Shown: positions 32,801 through 46,825, counted from the first letter of the stretch. The stretch: DNA of 64,000 bases from Chenopodium formosanum (GCA_024500155.1 CM044857.1:47511001-47575000), one strand, 5' to 3'. Translations and numbers: made by a program. The notes: a model not told the origin generated them from the sequence alone.

Positions 32801-34096
32801 TTATTTTAAAACATAACTAGGAGTTGAAAATTACAAGTAATTGAAATTTATGTGGACATGCAGGGTATTTCTTTAGGTAATGCTTAAATAAACCTTGTAT
32901 TACCAGAAAAATACTCCCGTCACTTTTTACCTGTATTAGAACATATACATATAAAAGGTATTTCCTCTTATATCTACCATTTTTTTTCACTAAAATAAAG
33001 AGCAGAATCAAGTATGTTCTGGGTATATAATTGAGCTCATTATCACTTTAACTGTATATAACAGCATGAACCATCAATAAACATTGTTACTTCAGAATAA
33101 TTAATTAAAAAAAGTTTAGTCAGACTTTTTAATTAACTACACTAAACAACAGTCTGGATATCTTGTGCAAGTCCACTAATACCTGTAATTAGTAATATGT
33201 ATAATATGATTATTAAACTAATTTTTTAATTAATAACAACTTTAGACCTTTTAAAAAGCTAATTTTGGGTTGATGATATGATAATCAGCTGGCCTGCATA
33301 GGAATAAACAGATTACAGAGAATTAAGAATAATTATCTGATCTGTGTTGCTCAAGATCCAATGCCTTCAATTTTTTGACTAGACAGACATGCAAGGTTTT
33401 GGTCTTACTAACATTTTGTTCACTTCTTTTTTGTTCTTACATGAAATTATTCCTCATTTTAAGAAAATTGAAAAAAAAAAAGAAAAAAAAAAAAAGAATT
33501 AGGAACTTATTTGTTTGATTGATTGAAAATATACCATTAGGCAAGATTCTTTAAGATTATTATATTAGCTAAGTTGATTCAAACTTTTGTAATTTATACT
33601 TATAATTAAATCAATTCATTTCAATGTAGTTTAAAAAAAAGAAAAAGAAAGTTGGATTAGACAAAATTTGTCTAGTAGCATAAAACAAGGAGGAAAAGTC
33701 TATTCTAAGAAACATCATCCTTCATAACCGTAGCTTTGCTTAACAGTACACAATTATATAGTTAATCAATTGTTATTTGTTGATTCCATATTTGAATATG
33801 ACACATCTAATAAACTAATTATGTCTTTAACTCTTTAATCATCTCTCTGAAAATTGCATGTTCATTCTCTATCTCCCCATGCATACCTAAACTTATCTAC
33901 TAAACCACAAGTACAAGTGAGCACATTCGAAGTATTAAATATATAATACAAAGTACGTTGTGTATAATTGTGAACTTACATTAGCTAATTTTGAAGGAAA
34001 CACATAATTAAGTAATAGCCACAACCAATGAACGAACTTGTATTACTCCATTCTCGATTATTGCAAAAACAAGTATTCTTGTTACAAACACAACAC
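29861..34096. other. Unassigned DNA after the 28-kb gene
   Basis: The first few hundred bases are the presumed 3' UTR. Beyond that only short frames without motifs, poly-A runs (32773-32793, 33474-33495) and AT-rich sequence are seen. No gene supported. Confidence 0.4.
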
Positions 34097-34099
34097 TAA

Positions 34100-34256
34100 G
34101 GCCCTGTTCTTATTAGATTATTTTCATTTCAGTTCAATTCAATTCAGCTCTGCTCTAATAAGTTCAGTTCAATTCAGCTCCTAATTTCCTTCTCTCATAA
34201 AATATTCATTTCAGTTCGGTTTAGTTCAGCTCATTTCAGTCAATAAGAATAGGCCC
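34100..34256. mobile_element. Harbinger-type MITE, copy 5
   Basis: GGCCCTGTTCTTATT at the start and AATAAGAATAGGCCC at the end form inverted repeats, flanked by TAA (34097-34099, 34257-34259). 157 bp; closest in ends to copy 1. Confidence 0.8.
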
Positions 34257-34270
34257 TAAATAAAACTTGT

Positions 34271-34413
34271 CTCATCTAGTAATATTCTTACGTCACGTGA
34301 TGGTTTGAGGTTTGAATCTTGTCAAATAAAATTGCGATCTGCCTCATCTAGTAATGTTCTTACATTACATGATGTTTAATTTTTATGTTCGAATCTTGTC
34401 AAATAAAAGTATG
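34271..34413 (+). repeat. 72-bp tandem duplicate with SINE-like sequence
   Basis: CTCATCTAGTAATATTCTTA recurs 72 bp later (34343) with minor changes; each unit ends GTTTGAATCTTGTCAAATAA or GTTCGAATCTTGTC, resembling a Pol III box B. Possibly two SINE heads in tandem, but no box A was located. Confidence 0.4.
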
Positions 34414-34842
34414 TAGGATGCATGAGATTCTATTACCTTTCTCCTTTTCTAGTATACTACCATGGTAATTTTACTTTGGTTCAATATACTATAATTGTTA
34501 TGGTCTACTCTTGGTAAATCTACTTACCTATAAAGAAAAAAGGTATTATAATAAGCACCTTAGACAATCACATAATTAGATGCTAATGTTATGATGCAAA
34601 AATGTTAAGATACTTAAAGCTTTATTTTCACTTATAAGAAAAATAAGTTAAAAACTCGATGTTCGGCAAATTATGTTTTTTATTTTTCCTTTTTTTCTTC
34701 TAGCTTTTACCTCTAATGCTTTTATTTTTTTGCTTTTACCTCCAAAATCTTTTTTTTTCATCTCCAAAAACTTTAACCGATGAAAACTTTAATTAAAAAA
34801 ATAAAACAGTTAACTACCTTAATCTTTAAAGATTAAACACTA

Positions 34843-34921
34843 CTCCCTTTGTCTCTTAATGTAAAACCTCTTTATACCATTTATAAAAAGAAAGAGGCTT
34901 TTAATTAAGAGACGGAAAGAT
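34843..34921. mobile_element. Stowaway MITE, 79 bp
   Basis: CTCCCTTTGTCTCTTAAT and ATTAAGAGACGGAAAGAT are inverted; TA at 34841-34842 and 34922-34923. The central CCTCTTT...AAAGAGG also pairs, so the element folds almost completely. Confidence 0.75.
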
Positions 34922-35536
34922 TATGTTTCACCTTTAAGTTGAGGGTCAAACTCGTCACAAAAATCACCTGTAATTGGGTGTATAGATCAATTCTACGCAT
35001 TACCACTTTGATACATAATTGGTTCTACCAATAATATGAAATTGTTACTACATACCTCAAAGCTTTCTCTAATAAGTTAATTAGAAAAAAGCACATGGGA
35101 AAGTTACATGAATAATGATGCTATAAGATTCTTTTCTTGAGAAGTTAGTTAAAAGAATTGCTTAATAATTTTGTTAGAAATTCTAATATAATGCTCATAT
35201 TTAGCCGTCAATTACGTGTAATTCATGCACCCAACTTGCTTTCGATGGGTCTACAAACCCTACATTCTACAGTGCTATAATGCTTTTACAAGTTATGTAC
35301 AGTACTCAGTAATACCAATTTTCGTTTTAGTCCATTAGATTTAATCGTCTCTGGTCTATTTTTGAAAATTCTCAACTAATATTTTGTGCTTGAAGAAAAA
35401 TACTAAATCTACGTTACTGACTTGTTCTCTTCCTTTGAAATATAAGGTGTTTTGAACTGATTTTAATACAGTCTAATTTAACTTAATCCGAATTCATTTA
35501 AGCTAATTTCTCGTATTATGAGATTCAACTAATCTA

Positions 35537-35627
35537 CTCCCTCTGGCCCTGAATTATATGCCTATTTCTCTCTCTTATGTAAGTAATAAATGAAAGAAAT
35601 AAGCATATAATTAAAGGACGGAGAAAG
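35537..35627. mobile_element. Stowaway MITE, 91 bp
   Basis: CTCCCTCTGGCCCTGAATTA at the left and, inverted, GCATATAATTAAAGGACGG...AAAG at the right; TA on each side (35535-35536, 35628-35629). No coding capacity. Confidence 0.7.
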
Positions 35628-35629
35628 TA

Positions 35630-38600
35630 GTAATTATTACTACTTAAAATGATTTTTTAAATAGACCTACTAGTTAACTAGTTTCCCCAACAAGTAAAGG
35701 GTAACACATAAACCGAAACAAGCTAAAAATTGTCAACAATAATCTATAATCATTCTCGTGTAAATAAATTACATCTTTACTTGAGGCTGAAAACAAGCAA
35801 GTATTTACAAGAGATATGATATCAAATGAAATAATACGTGTGTTTTTCATCTATATATCTCAATTGGTCCTTTTGATAATTGTGAAGGGAGAATGATTGT
35901 CTACAAATGGATACTCAATTAATGAATTAATCATATAGTATAAGAATATAAGATAAGGTCCAGCACAAAAGATACATGATTGACATCATAGGCCCAAATT
36001 TTGCATTCCAAGCAAAGTACTTATTAGAAAAATCTTCATCCACATGAATTACATAAAAATATATATTATATTAAAGCAATCAATATTGGATTAAGCGTGT
36101 TTCTTAAGTAGAATTTTTTTAGTATAGGAGTCAAATTATGCAACCATTTAATGATATATCCAATTGGATTGATTACTTTACAACACAACTTTGATCAATA
36201 TATGGTATAGTAGCTAGCTTTTTCCCAAGTACTTTTTATTGCTTCATCAAATAATCCCTTAATCTTATCAAAATCCAACTTTTTTTTTTCTTTTTGATTT
36301 TTAATCCAATCACGTTTTTGAATAGTGCAACAATTCACAATTCTTTTTGAGCGACTGAGCGTATTATACACTCCATTATTATACATGTATATATCGTGCA
36401 ACTCTCTTTTTTAATTTATCAATTATTTTTTAATGATTTATTGTACTGTTACTACGTCTTTTTAACGCTTTGATTTCTAATTTAAATCCATCAAAACATC
36501 GGGGACAATTGGAAAAAGGCGCTATACAATCACACCGATCATATTGATCTCCATAATTATTTTGCTAATTGTCATATACTCTTTACTGCTAGTGCTTAGT
36601 TTCACTATCACAATATAATTATGACAACAACATTTTGATAAGCCTAATCAACGCCAATAACAGTTTCTTAATTGAGAGAATTTAGGAGTAATTGTTAGTC
36701 TTTCATACAGAACCCATGTGCTATGATGTAACTTAATTAACACGATATGAAGGCTACCATGTGAAATTTCAGTTATCAATAATACGTCCATGCATAAATT
36801 TTTTTGTTAGTTACTGCTTAACACTCACTTGGGTTGTTGGAGAAGTCTGATTTAAATTCATAGTTTAAATTTTTGTTATTATATACAACGATATTCCCTC
36901 TTATATAAGAAATTACATTCCCATAATTAGTAATTATCACTCTATATATATGTACTCCAATGATGAATTCTAAACATTAAGAATATGTTGATGATTGTCA
37001 AGTCTTTACTTCGAGTGACCCCGAGGCAATTATTGGTTCATGCACCTATGCGGCACCCAATGAAACATAAAAACAAAACATAGTTATAGAATATACGATA
37101 GATATTTTGTTATAGAAAAATATGTTTTATACTCTATCACATAGATTATTATTAAATTCAGTGCACCATTAGCATTATGCATCCGGATGCACGGATATAA
37201 CTATTAATTTGCAACATGTAAACTCTAAGTTAGGCTATATTTTTTAGTCCAATCTTATTTTTAAGGACTATTTTGTTTTTATTTTTGATAGTAGTATATG
37301 GCTCTTAATCCAAAATTGTCCACAGCATTTAGATTTCTCAAGTTTCTTACATTTCTTCATTTTGTCAATCATGGAAGATGTAAATACATAGTTACCGAAC
37401 CAAGTTAAATATGTGTTCCTATTTGTTTATTTTTGCTTAATCAATTTTGCAACTATTTTTTTTTTTTTATGATGATGTCATTTTGAAGGATCCCTCATAA
37501 TAAGTTTGTCTATAATATAAGTGAACGAGGTATAGAAAGTCAACAGGATGCATGTAGATTACCCAACAAAACTAAAAAGTCAAATATTGTCTCATGATGA
37601 GCAGCCATCCACCAAGTCCTAGCAAGGCGTGCCCTGTTAGCAATAATGTCAGACCGAATGAGACATTATCATTCTAATTATTATTCTTAACCAAAGTATC
37701 CCATGAACATCAAGGTTTGTTGGGGCCGGCTGATTTCAAAATCTATAGTTACATTTTTTAAATATATCTTATTCATAGTCATAGTTAGCAACATATACTA
37801 CCTCTATTAATTTGTTATAGCAACTTTAGAATTTTTATATCTCACAAATAATATCCCGAAGTTGTAAATAGTCATTAATGGGAGTAATGTAATATATAGC
37901 CTGAAATCTCTCTCGATCTTCATAGTGATTCATATATTCCCCTCGAAAGGAGGGCCACCTAATGTAATTATTTTTTTTTTTAAAAAAAAAAAAAAAACAG
38001 CACCATAGTAAAAAGTTCAGGGGCTTATGCAAATTATTTTTGCAGCTGGACTTTGTCCATGTTAGAACTTCATTTCTGGAAACTTAGTTTGGCCAGTTTA
38101 TATCACAGGCCTGACTCAAGTAGCCCAGCTGTGATCACAGGCCTGAATAGAATTATGGACAGTTTTAAAATAGCTACAATATATTGACTATTGAGTATAA
38201 GCCTTGCCATTGAGTTATAACACTGCTTAGGTTAGGGCTTGCCTTAATGCCCTGTGAAAGTATAAGATGAAAGTTCTCATAAATCATACTACAGGTGAAA
38301 AGAAATTCATGATTCCCAATTACCTTATGACCTATGTTAACCAGCACGTCTATTTGCGAACTGACCAAAACATTGAATTAGTATAAAATATAAATCCAAT
38401 CCACAACCCTCTTGACAGCAGATAAATTATGCCAATCACCATAAGATTGTTAAAGATTCCTGATGATGTAACTGGCTGATCCTAAATATCAAAATCTTAA
38501 ACTCTATTACAATAAATTACGCCGTGAGATTCTTTCATATGGGCTCAATGGTTCAAATGAACAGTGTCATCAATAACGGGATAAAATTTGGCTGTTTCTG

Positions 38601-38761
38601 ACCTGTTGTCGTTAATCACCTGGGAGCTTTAATCTGTTTAGAACTATTAGCTGCAAAATCTGCTCAGAAACATCACGCACCAGTACCAGGTACTACAGCT
38701 TCCAGCAAGAGGGTGCGAATCATCTTCAGAGTATAATATCCATTCTTTCACCTCACAGACT
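35630..38761. other. Unassigned AT-rich DNA
   Basis: No gene supported. A poly-T/poly-A foldback lies at 37971-37997. The last few hundred bases (about 38170-38761) are likely 3' UTR and flank of the glucosidase gene that reads leftward. Confidence 0.4.
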
Positions 38762-40850
38762 CTATAGCTCATCATGATTGGGCGGTTGCTGTCTGTTCAA
38801 GGCATCCAACTTTTCTTGCAACTCCTACCAAATTCAAGTGAACTCCACTTGCATCAGATATGTTATCACCGGAGTGAGAAAGGAAATAAGTCTATAAACA
38901 TAAGGAAAGTGAAATACCTTGAGCTTTTCTTCAACACAGACACCTGGTGTTGATAACAAAGCAACATACCTGTAACAAGATTGAGTTAAACAGGCCGTAA
39001 ACTCTTTCCATCTCACTGAAATTTACCTCAACTCCAACCAAAATTGACAGTGTGTGTGAGATTTGGGGAAGGGGGGGGGGGGGGGGGGTTAGAGGAGACA
39101 AGGAACATACTCGCAACGACTTGGTTCGTCTACATCAGTAAGGTCATTCTTCAAGCCACACCTGAGCTTGACCTGAGGAAAAATAAAGATTGTATTTTTA
39201 AGGAAGTACTTTCAAACTAAAATTTAGATTAGTATAATTTTAAAAGATATACCTTTAAACTCCTATCAGGTCCATTCCAGCATTTATCACCATTTGAAAA
39301 GAGCATGGTTTTGTACGAGTCCTCAAATCTTTCCCACTGTCTGAATTATTGAAAATAAGAATTTTAGACAAACCACAATGTTCCAACGTTAGAAACCAAT
39401 TGCTTCACAGGTAAAAAAATTGCAGGAGCAACTATAAAAGAAGTCAAAATCTCTGACATAGTATCTAAATCTAACACAAAGCACTTACAAGCCAAATATA
39501 GTACTCAATTGAATTTCAATAAAGTACTAATCATAATATAAGTCAAGGTTGGAAATGAAATACAAGGCGTGGATGTACAATATCATAATTTCCTTTTCTC
39601 AATTCAATCTGAAAAGAGCCAACTGCTGTAATAAATATACGTTGTAAATATCATAGTTTTGAATGCAGAAGGTTTCAATGATGTAGGAAATTGGATTTTT
39701 TTTGAATTTCAGCCTTTCTAACTAGTGCTGCAAACTCAAGATTTGCTGTTCCAAAATTTCATGCAGAAAGGCACAGCACAAAAGATCTTAAGTGAAGAAA
39801 AAAGCTTAAATAGAAAGGCAGAAAGGCTCCTGTCACTACCCATTTGGGCCTAATGTTTCTCTGAGCCTCAAAGCGCTACCGCCTTGATTGATTCAGAATT
39901 TGCTACACCATCAAAGTAGTAGTAAACAACATGGTAAACTCTTTATTTAAGTAAAGCAATAAACGATGGCGCATCAATGAAAATACGAGAGAACCACAAG
40001 TGCTTACCCCAAACGCGTGGTCATGTGTCCTTCCTCTTGGGTAGCCTTTTTATAAGGGCAGACCTTGTAAACATACCTAAAATTACAACCAAAAAGTCAA
40101 ATAAACAGTAGGTATAACATACTTTATTAATAGTAGAGAAATGTGTTATATTAGGTGGTGAAAGTATGGATTGGTCCTCAAAATTAAGTTCTTTATCTAA
40201 GTTTTTATTTGGTCAAACTAATAACCTACATACATAGGATAAGGAGTTGAATCTTGAGTGACCAGGACATTTAAGAACGGTAAGTTTCAACAAGTTAATT
40301 GAGGAATAGGGATGATTAAAGAGACAGCAATATTAGTCAGGTAAGCTCACATAAGGAGATCAAGGCTCCAGTGGAATAGGTAAGGTTATGAGAGCCTCTT
40401 AACATTTACAAGTTAAGGCAGGTAAGAATGCAAAAATCAGCCCCACTTTCTTTTTAATGCCAGACTCAACGGGTAATTAATAACAAGCATGAAAGTAATG
40501 ATACAGCAATACATGTAACTGTGGAAGACAAGGTCAATTAGGAGTAGAAAGCAATTGTTTTAGGCACAAGTTTCAGCATGAAAGTAATGATACAGCAATA
40601 CATGTAACTGTGGAAGACAAGGTCAATTAGGAGTAGAAAGCAATTGTTTTAGGCACAAGTTTCAGCAATGATTCCGCATACTGAATTTCCAATTTTACTT
40701 TTATCCAAAACTAGTTACCTTCCTCCATTCTTTTATATTGCAACATTTTGACTTTTACATTATTCACACACTCTACTTGAACTATCTTTGGCGTATAATT
40801 CAAGTGGGATTTTGTTATATTCATCTCAATATGTATTTTCAGATAATCAA

Positions 40851-40914
<64 letters not shown>

Positions 40915-43900
40915 AAATTAACTGGGAGAAAAGAATATGTAATTACTTGTTTTGCTTGGTCTCGAAACAGCGATCATAGAGTGAATAAAATTCCTTTTCG
41001 GGTCCTGTAAAGAATCATAGTTAGAAGGATATAAACTTTAAGGTGATGACAGCATCACTAATAATTTCCAACCAAAGAGAATATATACGGGTAGCATTTA
41101 ATTACTATACTTACCAAAGTCCAGTTTTAATTTTTCAGATAAACTTGAAATCCTTGATTGTATTTTCGATAATTTGGCACTTGATTCATCATATTCCTTT
41201 CGAACTTGAGCAGCATCTAAAGATGTCATATAAAGAATAAATTCAGCATATTTACATATAGGAGTCAACAAAGAAAATTCTGTGCCTCAGTAGCAGCAAT
41301 CAAATTTACATTTAAAAAGACAAAGCAGACCAATGCACCTGATATGTTCAATGGAGTCTGAAACAAGTTAACAGCCTGGAGGATGTTTTTCACTGTTTTT
41401 TGTATTTTCTCCAACCAAGATGGATTACTTGAGGCAGTTAGATCTAAAACACCATGTAATGATTCCAAGCAACCAACAAATAGAAAAGCCATAAGTCCAG
41501 TGCAATAACAAAGGCCTATTAAATAATGCACAATTGTACAGTAATCCAACTGAAGACAGAAACTACATACCTGGCTCTACTGATTCTTCGTCGGAATCTG
41601 ACCTGTATGAACTGGAATCCTCATGATCCCCTGTAGTAAAATCATCATCCAAGTGTTCGTCAGCATCATTTTCATCATACTTGTGGTCATTTGCATAATT
41701 TTCATCATATTTGTGGTCATTCTCTTCAAGTTCTGAAGCGTAGCCATCATAATCTTCCTCATTCACATCTTTGGGTATCTCGTCCACATGATCATTATCT
41801 TTCACTACATCAGATTCTCCAGGCTTGTGTTCAGCTTTTTCTCCTGTCCAACGAGAAGCAACAAGACGGCCCAGTTCTTCCTTAGACAAACCTTCTGTAT
41901 TTTCCAATCCGGCTGTGTCGTGCTACAATAAATAAAGCAAACCCAAAGCTTGGGGTCAAGAAAACATTACTTTTAAATATCAGTAAAAAGCAATATTAGG
42001 ATGCTATCACGTGGCCAATCAAACTGACAATAAACATAAAACACTTTCTCATCTTGCCAGAACATCATGACATATAATATATCCCAAAACCTTGCAAACA
42101 GGATGTTAAAAATGCACACAATATTCAATCACACGTTTTTTTTTTTTTGCTAAGTGAGTATTAAGAATGACATTATATTGAGGAAATGTGTTTCAGGGAT
42201 GGACCTCTTTTTCATGTTCAGAATCAGATTCAGATGCAACAGCATGCTCTTCATTGTTCTCCTTTGCAGGCTTAACACATTAAATATAAGGTATCAGCAT
42301 GATAAAAATATATGTAGAGATTTCTAATGACACATCATTTTCAAATGGGGAGGGGTCGCAATTGCTATAATTATCCAAATTCCTGTTTACCGGCTCAGCT
42401 GCATTGTTAGAAGCCCCATCAGCTGGGTCAATCTTGGGATCCACTTCTTCAACACCCTGTGTCAGAAATAATTAGATATAACTCAAATATGCAGAAACTG
42501 AGATGTGAGGAACAAGATGAGATTACAATGTATATACTTTGTAAATTATAGCGAAGAAATTGAATACACTAAGTCATAATATCTTCACATAATCTATCTC
42601 TATGGACTTTCCATGAAAGAGGAAGAAAAGATGAAAGAGGAAGAAAAGCTCAATACAGCCAAATAGATCCAGGAGAAAAAAAAGAAAAAGAAAAAGAAAA
42701 AAAGAATAAGCTTTAGAGTACCAAATTCTAGACATATGCAATACGGAGTAGTATAAACGACCAAAAGAAGGGGCATCAAAAACTAATAACCAAAAAGGCA
42801 CAATCAATTTAAACTCATATATAGAGAAAGATTAGGCATTTGGTCAAACCTTCTCTAAAGATTCATCAAGATTGCCTATGACATCATCATTTGTACTATC
42901 ACCATGATTTTCCTTCCCACTTTCCACCACCTCCTCATCTTCTGTTTTCTTCGGATCAGATTCATTTTCCACCTCCTTGAGCTTTTCTTCTTTTTCCTTC
43001 TCTAAACGTACCTTCTCCTCCGCTTTCTCAATCTGTTCTTTACGCTCTACAAGACAGAAGATGCAAAACATCAATTACTGCAGACATAGAGCCCCCAAGA
43101 GTCTTCGGAAATTTTTTGGAATCTAAGGGATCCCAAAATTTACCATGAAATCATTCAATCGGCAGAAAAAGAAAAAGAAAAGCAAATCTAAGCAGATAGC
43201 AACGTTGCATTAATGGTGTAACTGATGTAAAAAAAGTCGATTGAGCACCATTTGTCAAGGAAAATGGTATGAATATGATGGAGAAAACTGACTTTAAGAC
43301 GATTCTCTTTGCGATGAATTGTGTCCTATTTATTTGTGTGTATGCTTCTGGGAAGGCAAGAATTTACTTTGTTTAAGCATCAGTTTATGTTAAATTTTCC
43401 ATTTGGGGGATATTATTGGGCGTGTTACACAGTATGTACAGTTGGCAATAGGCAAGTCCAGCACCAACCATGGTAAGGTCCAAAATGTGGTACGACCCAA
43501 CAGGGGCATGAAGACATGCACCTTACCTAGGTCATAGTTACCACTTACCATAAATGATGAGAAAAATAGACCATGGGTTAAACATTTTTTTTTCCAATTA
43601 TATTTTAGTTTAAAATTCACTTAGAATATTAATAAAACCATTAGCTTATTACAAATACTTCAAACCACTTTCAATGGCATAGTAATAATAGTAGTATTTA
43701 GTAATTCTTTCAGATTTAAAAACATATATGACACGTAAAACACAGACACAATTTAAGGCACTAAGATCAAACTATAAATTCTTGTAGATACTTGAAAAAA
43801 GTACCAAAGGCCTGATTAGCATGCAGAGTAGGTCAAACTATGAATTCTTGTAGATACCAAATTTCACCGGAGCCATATCTAAGAATACACAGGAGGTCAT

Positions 43901-45350
43901 CGTTGCCATTGGGGCTCAACCCTAGCACCTTCAGCTTTTGATAGAGTAGGAATTGCCAATGGCATTAAAATTTAAAAGACAAAGCCGGCTAAAGCAACTT
44001 GACTTCATGCAAGTTGTCAAGACATTTCAATGACACTTCAAACTTATGTCTTGAGTTTATGGTACTTCCATGCATATAAGACTACCCAAAATAAAATAAA
44101 ATAAAATAGATGAGAAGAGTATGGCCCTAATCATCATAACTATTAACGTAAGATAGTACATACCCTTGAGTTGTTGAACTAGGCCCTTCAATACTTTCTC
44201 CTCATTCTTGATCTTGGCCAACTCAGCCTCATCTTTGGCAAAAGCTAGCTTCCCTTGCTCAATTTCTTTACTTCGCAATGCAACCCCCTCCTGAAATGTT
44301 GCAATCTTCTTTGTCAATTTGTCCCTGGCTGCCTTCCCAGCTTCCCAACATGTATTTTGGCACTTAACCTTACCATTATACTCATCACTTCCATCACAGC
44401 AATCTACACTAAGGCAATAAATTTCTTCATATGCTCAAAAGGCAAAACAGAACATAACACATCATACTAAATACAACTAACCAAGTGTTCTTACCACAAA
44501 TGCCATCATTTACTCTCGAAGAAAATAATACAACAGGGATATGCCCTGCATTCGGGCAATAGAATTTTCCATTTGGACACGCCGAAGTCCCTGCAAGTTC
44601 AGCACATGTACACATCAAAGTTGTAACTTTAAACATGACACGTACACCTACACTTTTAATTATCTGTAAAGTTTGATCAGTCCCAGGACTCCCTACTTCC
44701 CTAGGTCACATAAATTCATACATTGTTCCAATCATCATATACAAGAAATAATATGATTTTCTCCAAAATAACTGTTCCCACCTTCCTCACCACACTCATT
44801 TCAAGTATGGGGCATCATGGAAAACCCGTCTGTGATCAATTACCATTATTTCGCGAAAAGTGACAACTTTTTCCAGTCATCTTCTAAACGTTCAAAATTA
44901 TTACTTCGAAAATGAATTCAATGAGGCAAATCGTACGAGGCAGCTAGCTAAAATCCCTAACCACACAATTCAATTCAAAGTATAATACATACCATAGCTC
45001 AAAAGAAAGTACATTAAAAAGGCTTTCAACTACACATACCGGGTTCATCGGAACCATCAGCGCAATCGCAGAAATCATCATTAAGCTGACTCCGATTAAT
45101 TTTCTTGGATCCATCTTTGCATTTTATGAATTCTGACGCTGTGTTGTAATACTTTCCATCTGATAAACAACGATAATCATATATACATTACCAAAATTCA
45201 AAATTAATCAAAAATTGTATAAAATGGAATGAACAATCTACCTTCAGGGGAGATGCCGAGAAGAGAATTGGAGGAAACAGAATTTGATCCGACGATGGAG
45301 GGAGCTACAAAGATAAGAATCCAAATTAATTGAATCAGCTTTGAATTCAT
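38762..45350 (-). CDS. Glucosidase II beta subunit (16 exons, 614 aa, HDEL)
   Basis: Non-catalytic partner of ER glucosidase II, which trims the two inner glucoses of N-glycans; in Arabidopsis the orthologue is PSL4. Exons on the minus strand: 45350-45242, 45159-45040, 44590-44495, 44403-44164, 43046-42850, 42456-42391, 42270-42205, 41922-41571, 41443-41339, 41216-41115, 41004-40947, 40076-40008, 39340-39253, 39172-39111, 38969-38918, 38824-38762. All introns are GT-AG and phases agree, giving 1845 nt. A signal peptide (residues 1-21) is followed by two LDLa-like Cys/Asp modules (NDDFCDCADGSDE and, across exons 3-4, DGICDCCDGSDE), a coiled, Lys/Glu-rich segment, a long acidic region (about 190-415), an MRH lectin-like domain (about 490-590) and the ER-retention tail HDEL. 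The Met at 45350 was preferred to one at 45407 because it puts the signal peptide at the N-terminus. Confidence 0.95.
39071..39088 (+). repeat. Poly-G run in a glucosidase intron
   Basis: 18 consecutive G in the intron between exons 15 and 14 (C on the transcript strand). Such long runs are rare and prone to sequencing error. Confidence 0.85.
40487..40664 (+). repeat. 89-bp perfect tandem duplication in an intron
   Basis: 40487-40575 and 40576-40664 are identical (GCATGAAAGTAATGATACAG onward), inside the intron between exons 12 and 11 of the glucosidase gene. The lack of differences points to a recent event or a collapsed/expanded assembly. Confidence 0.9.
40854..40906 (+). repeat. Poly-T tract with TTTTG repeats
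   Basis: (TTTTG)n followed by about 30 T, read as poly-A on the gene strand, 40 bp beyond the exon 11 donor. A half Stowaway-like end (CTTCCTCCATTC, 40723) precedes it, hinting at a broken insertion. Confidence 0.6.
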
Positions 45351-46820
45351 CTTCCACAGCCACAAAATTACTGGAAAAAATTGAAGCTCCTTTGAGAATC
45401 TAATCAAGTTTTCTTCGCAATTTCTTGCTTCGTCAGTTATATTTCTGAATTTTTGATCAAAAAATTGAAGCTAACTTTTCGGTGAAAAATTAGGGTTTTG
45501 TGATTGGATTAATTATCAGCTGTAATTAATCAGCTGAAACTTCAATAAATGTGAAATTCAATATAATTGCAGAAAATTTGAAAGTGGTGAAGATGAAAGA
45601 GAAAGAGAAAGAGAAAGAGTGGAAAATGACTGAAATCGGTAGATTTGAGCAGCATGCGTAGTTGGGGAGCAAGTGAGAGTAGGCTGAAAAATTGCAGAAG
45701 CGACGTCGTTTAGAATTGTAAATTTCGAGACATGTTTCAGTGTTTACCGAATCAACGGATTTGGACTTTGGGCCGTGAAAATATCTCAGGCAAGTCCAAG
45801 TTTTGTTAATAGCGGGTTTAACTCACAAAATTTGACATGACCCGATTTGTATGTGTATGCAGTGTATCTACCCGAACGGAAAATCTCCTCTCCCAAACAT
45901 ATATGAGTATCTGATCTTCGGCTGAATGGATCAATATCCGACCCAAATTTATTTGTATTAATTCTGGTAATTGAATCGAGTTTGAAGAGGTTAAGTAGAA
46001 TTGGATTAAATTTTAAATTTGAGTCAAGCTAAATTATTACTCCCACCATTTTTTTAAAGTGGAGCTTGTTGACAGCTAACAACTACTTATACAGCTGACA
46101 ACTACCTTCACAGCTATATTTTGCCGAATACGTCCTAATTATTTTTTTTAACACAAAAGGTTTAAGAGTGTTCAAAGTAGTATCAATTGGCCATGGTCAT
46201 TAGACATCTTTATATATCCTAAAAACACGTTTAGTTGATTACTTGAATATTACTAGTATGTTACTAACATTTGAAAAAGGGCAAAACATAATCCAAAAGT
46301 TCATATACCATATTTATTTTCCTATTTATTATTTGGATCTGGATGAGTGAATGAAATGGAATAATAATTGAATTATATTTGTGGTGAGTGAAATAATAAA
46401 GCCATATAATATGTGACATTTTTTAAGAGGAATTCAAAATGAATGAGAAATCTGTGACGGTGAGCCGAACTTTGAGTGTGTCAAACTTGAGTTAGCCAAG
46501 TATCAACTTTAGAAGAACTTGGAATTACACAATTGAAATCATTCTTTTCTAACAGAATATTACCTCGTCACCATATCATATGTTTCAAAAAAATTAATCG
46601 AATTAACTCTTGTACGTGCTCAATATCTCCAACAACGATATTTATCATGGAATTTTTTAGATTTCAAATTTTGATATTCCAAATTGGACTAAAAAATAGT
46701 ATGAATTTCCTACTAATGATCCGCTAGTGATCTGATTGCCACATCAATATTCATCTAATTCTGTTATTCGCCCATTATTAACATTAATTTCGAACTTATG
46801 TAAAATGCCCTTTTGTAACA
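45351..46820 (-). promoter_or_regulatory. Leader and promoter region of the glucosidase gene
   Basis: Reading leftward, the leader is CT-rich, including a CTTTCT repeat (complement of the GAGAAA repeat at 45596-45620). I saw no clear TATA box. The rest, to the Copia insertion 1.47 kb upstream of the ATG, shows nothing recognisable. Confidence 0.4.
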
Positions 46821-46825
46821 TTTCT

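Noticed and set aside
37971..37997. Poly-T/poly-A palindrome
   Set aside because: Plain homopolymer junction; no flanking signs of a transposon or terminator.
41577..41762. Met-rich frame opposite in phase to glucosidase exon 8
   Set aside because: Shadow of the acidic-repeat exon; the real frame joins neighbouring exons.
43390..43620. 76-codon minus-strand frame in a glucosidase intron
   Set aside because: No conserved motif and placed in the intron between exons 4 and 5, where the flanking exons already join in frame.
45348..45407. Upstream start codon for glucosidase II beta at 45407
   Set aside because: It would put 19 extra residues before the signal peptide; the next Met places the hydrophobic core correctly.
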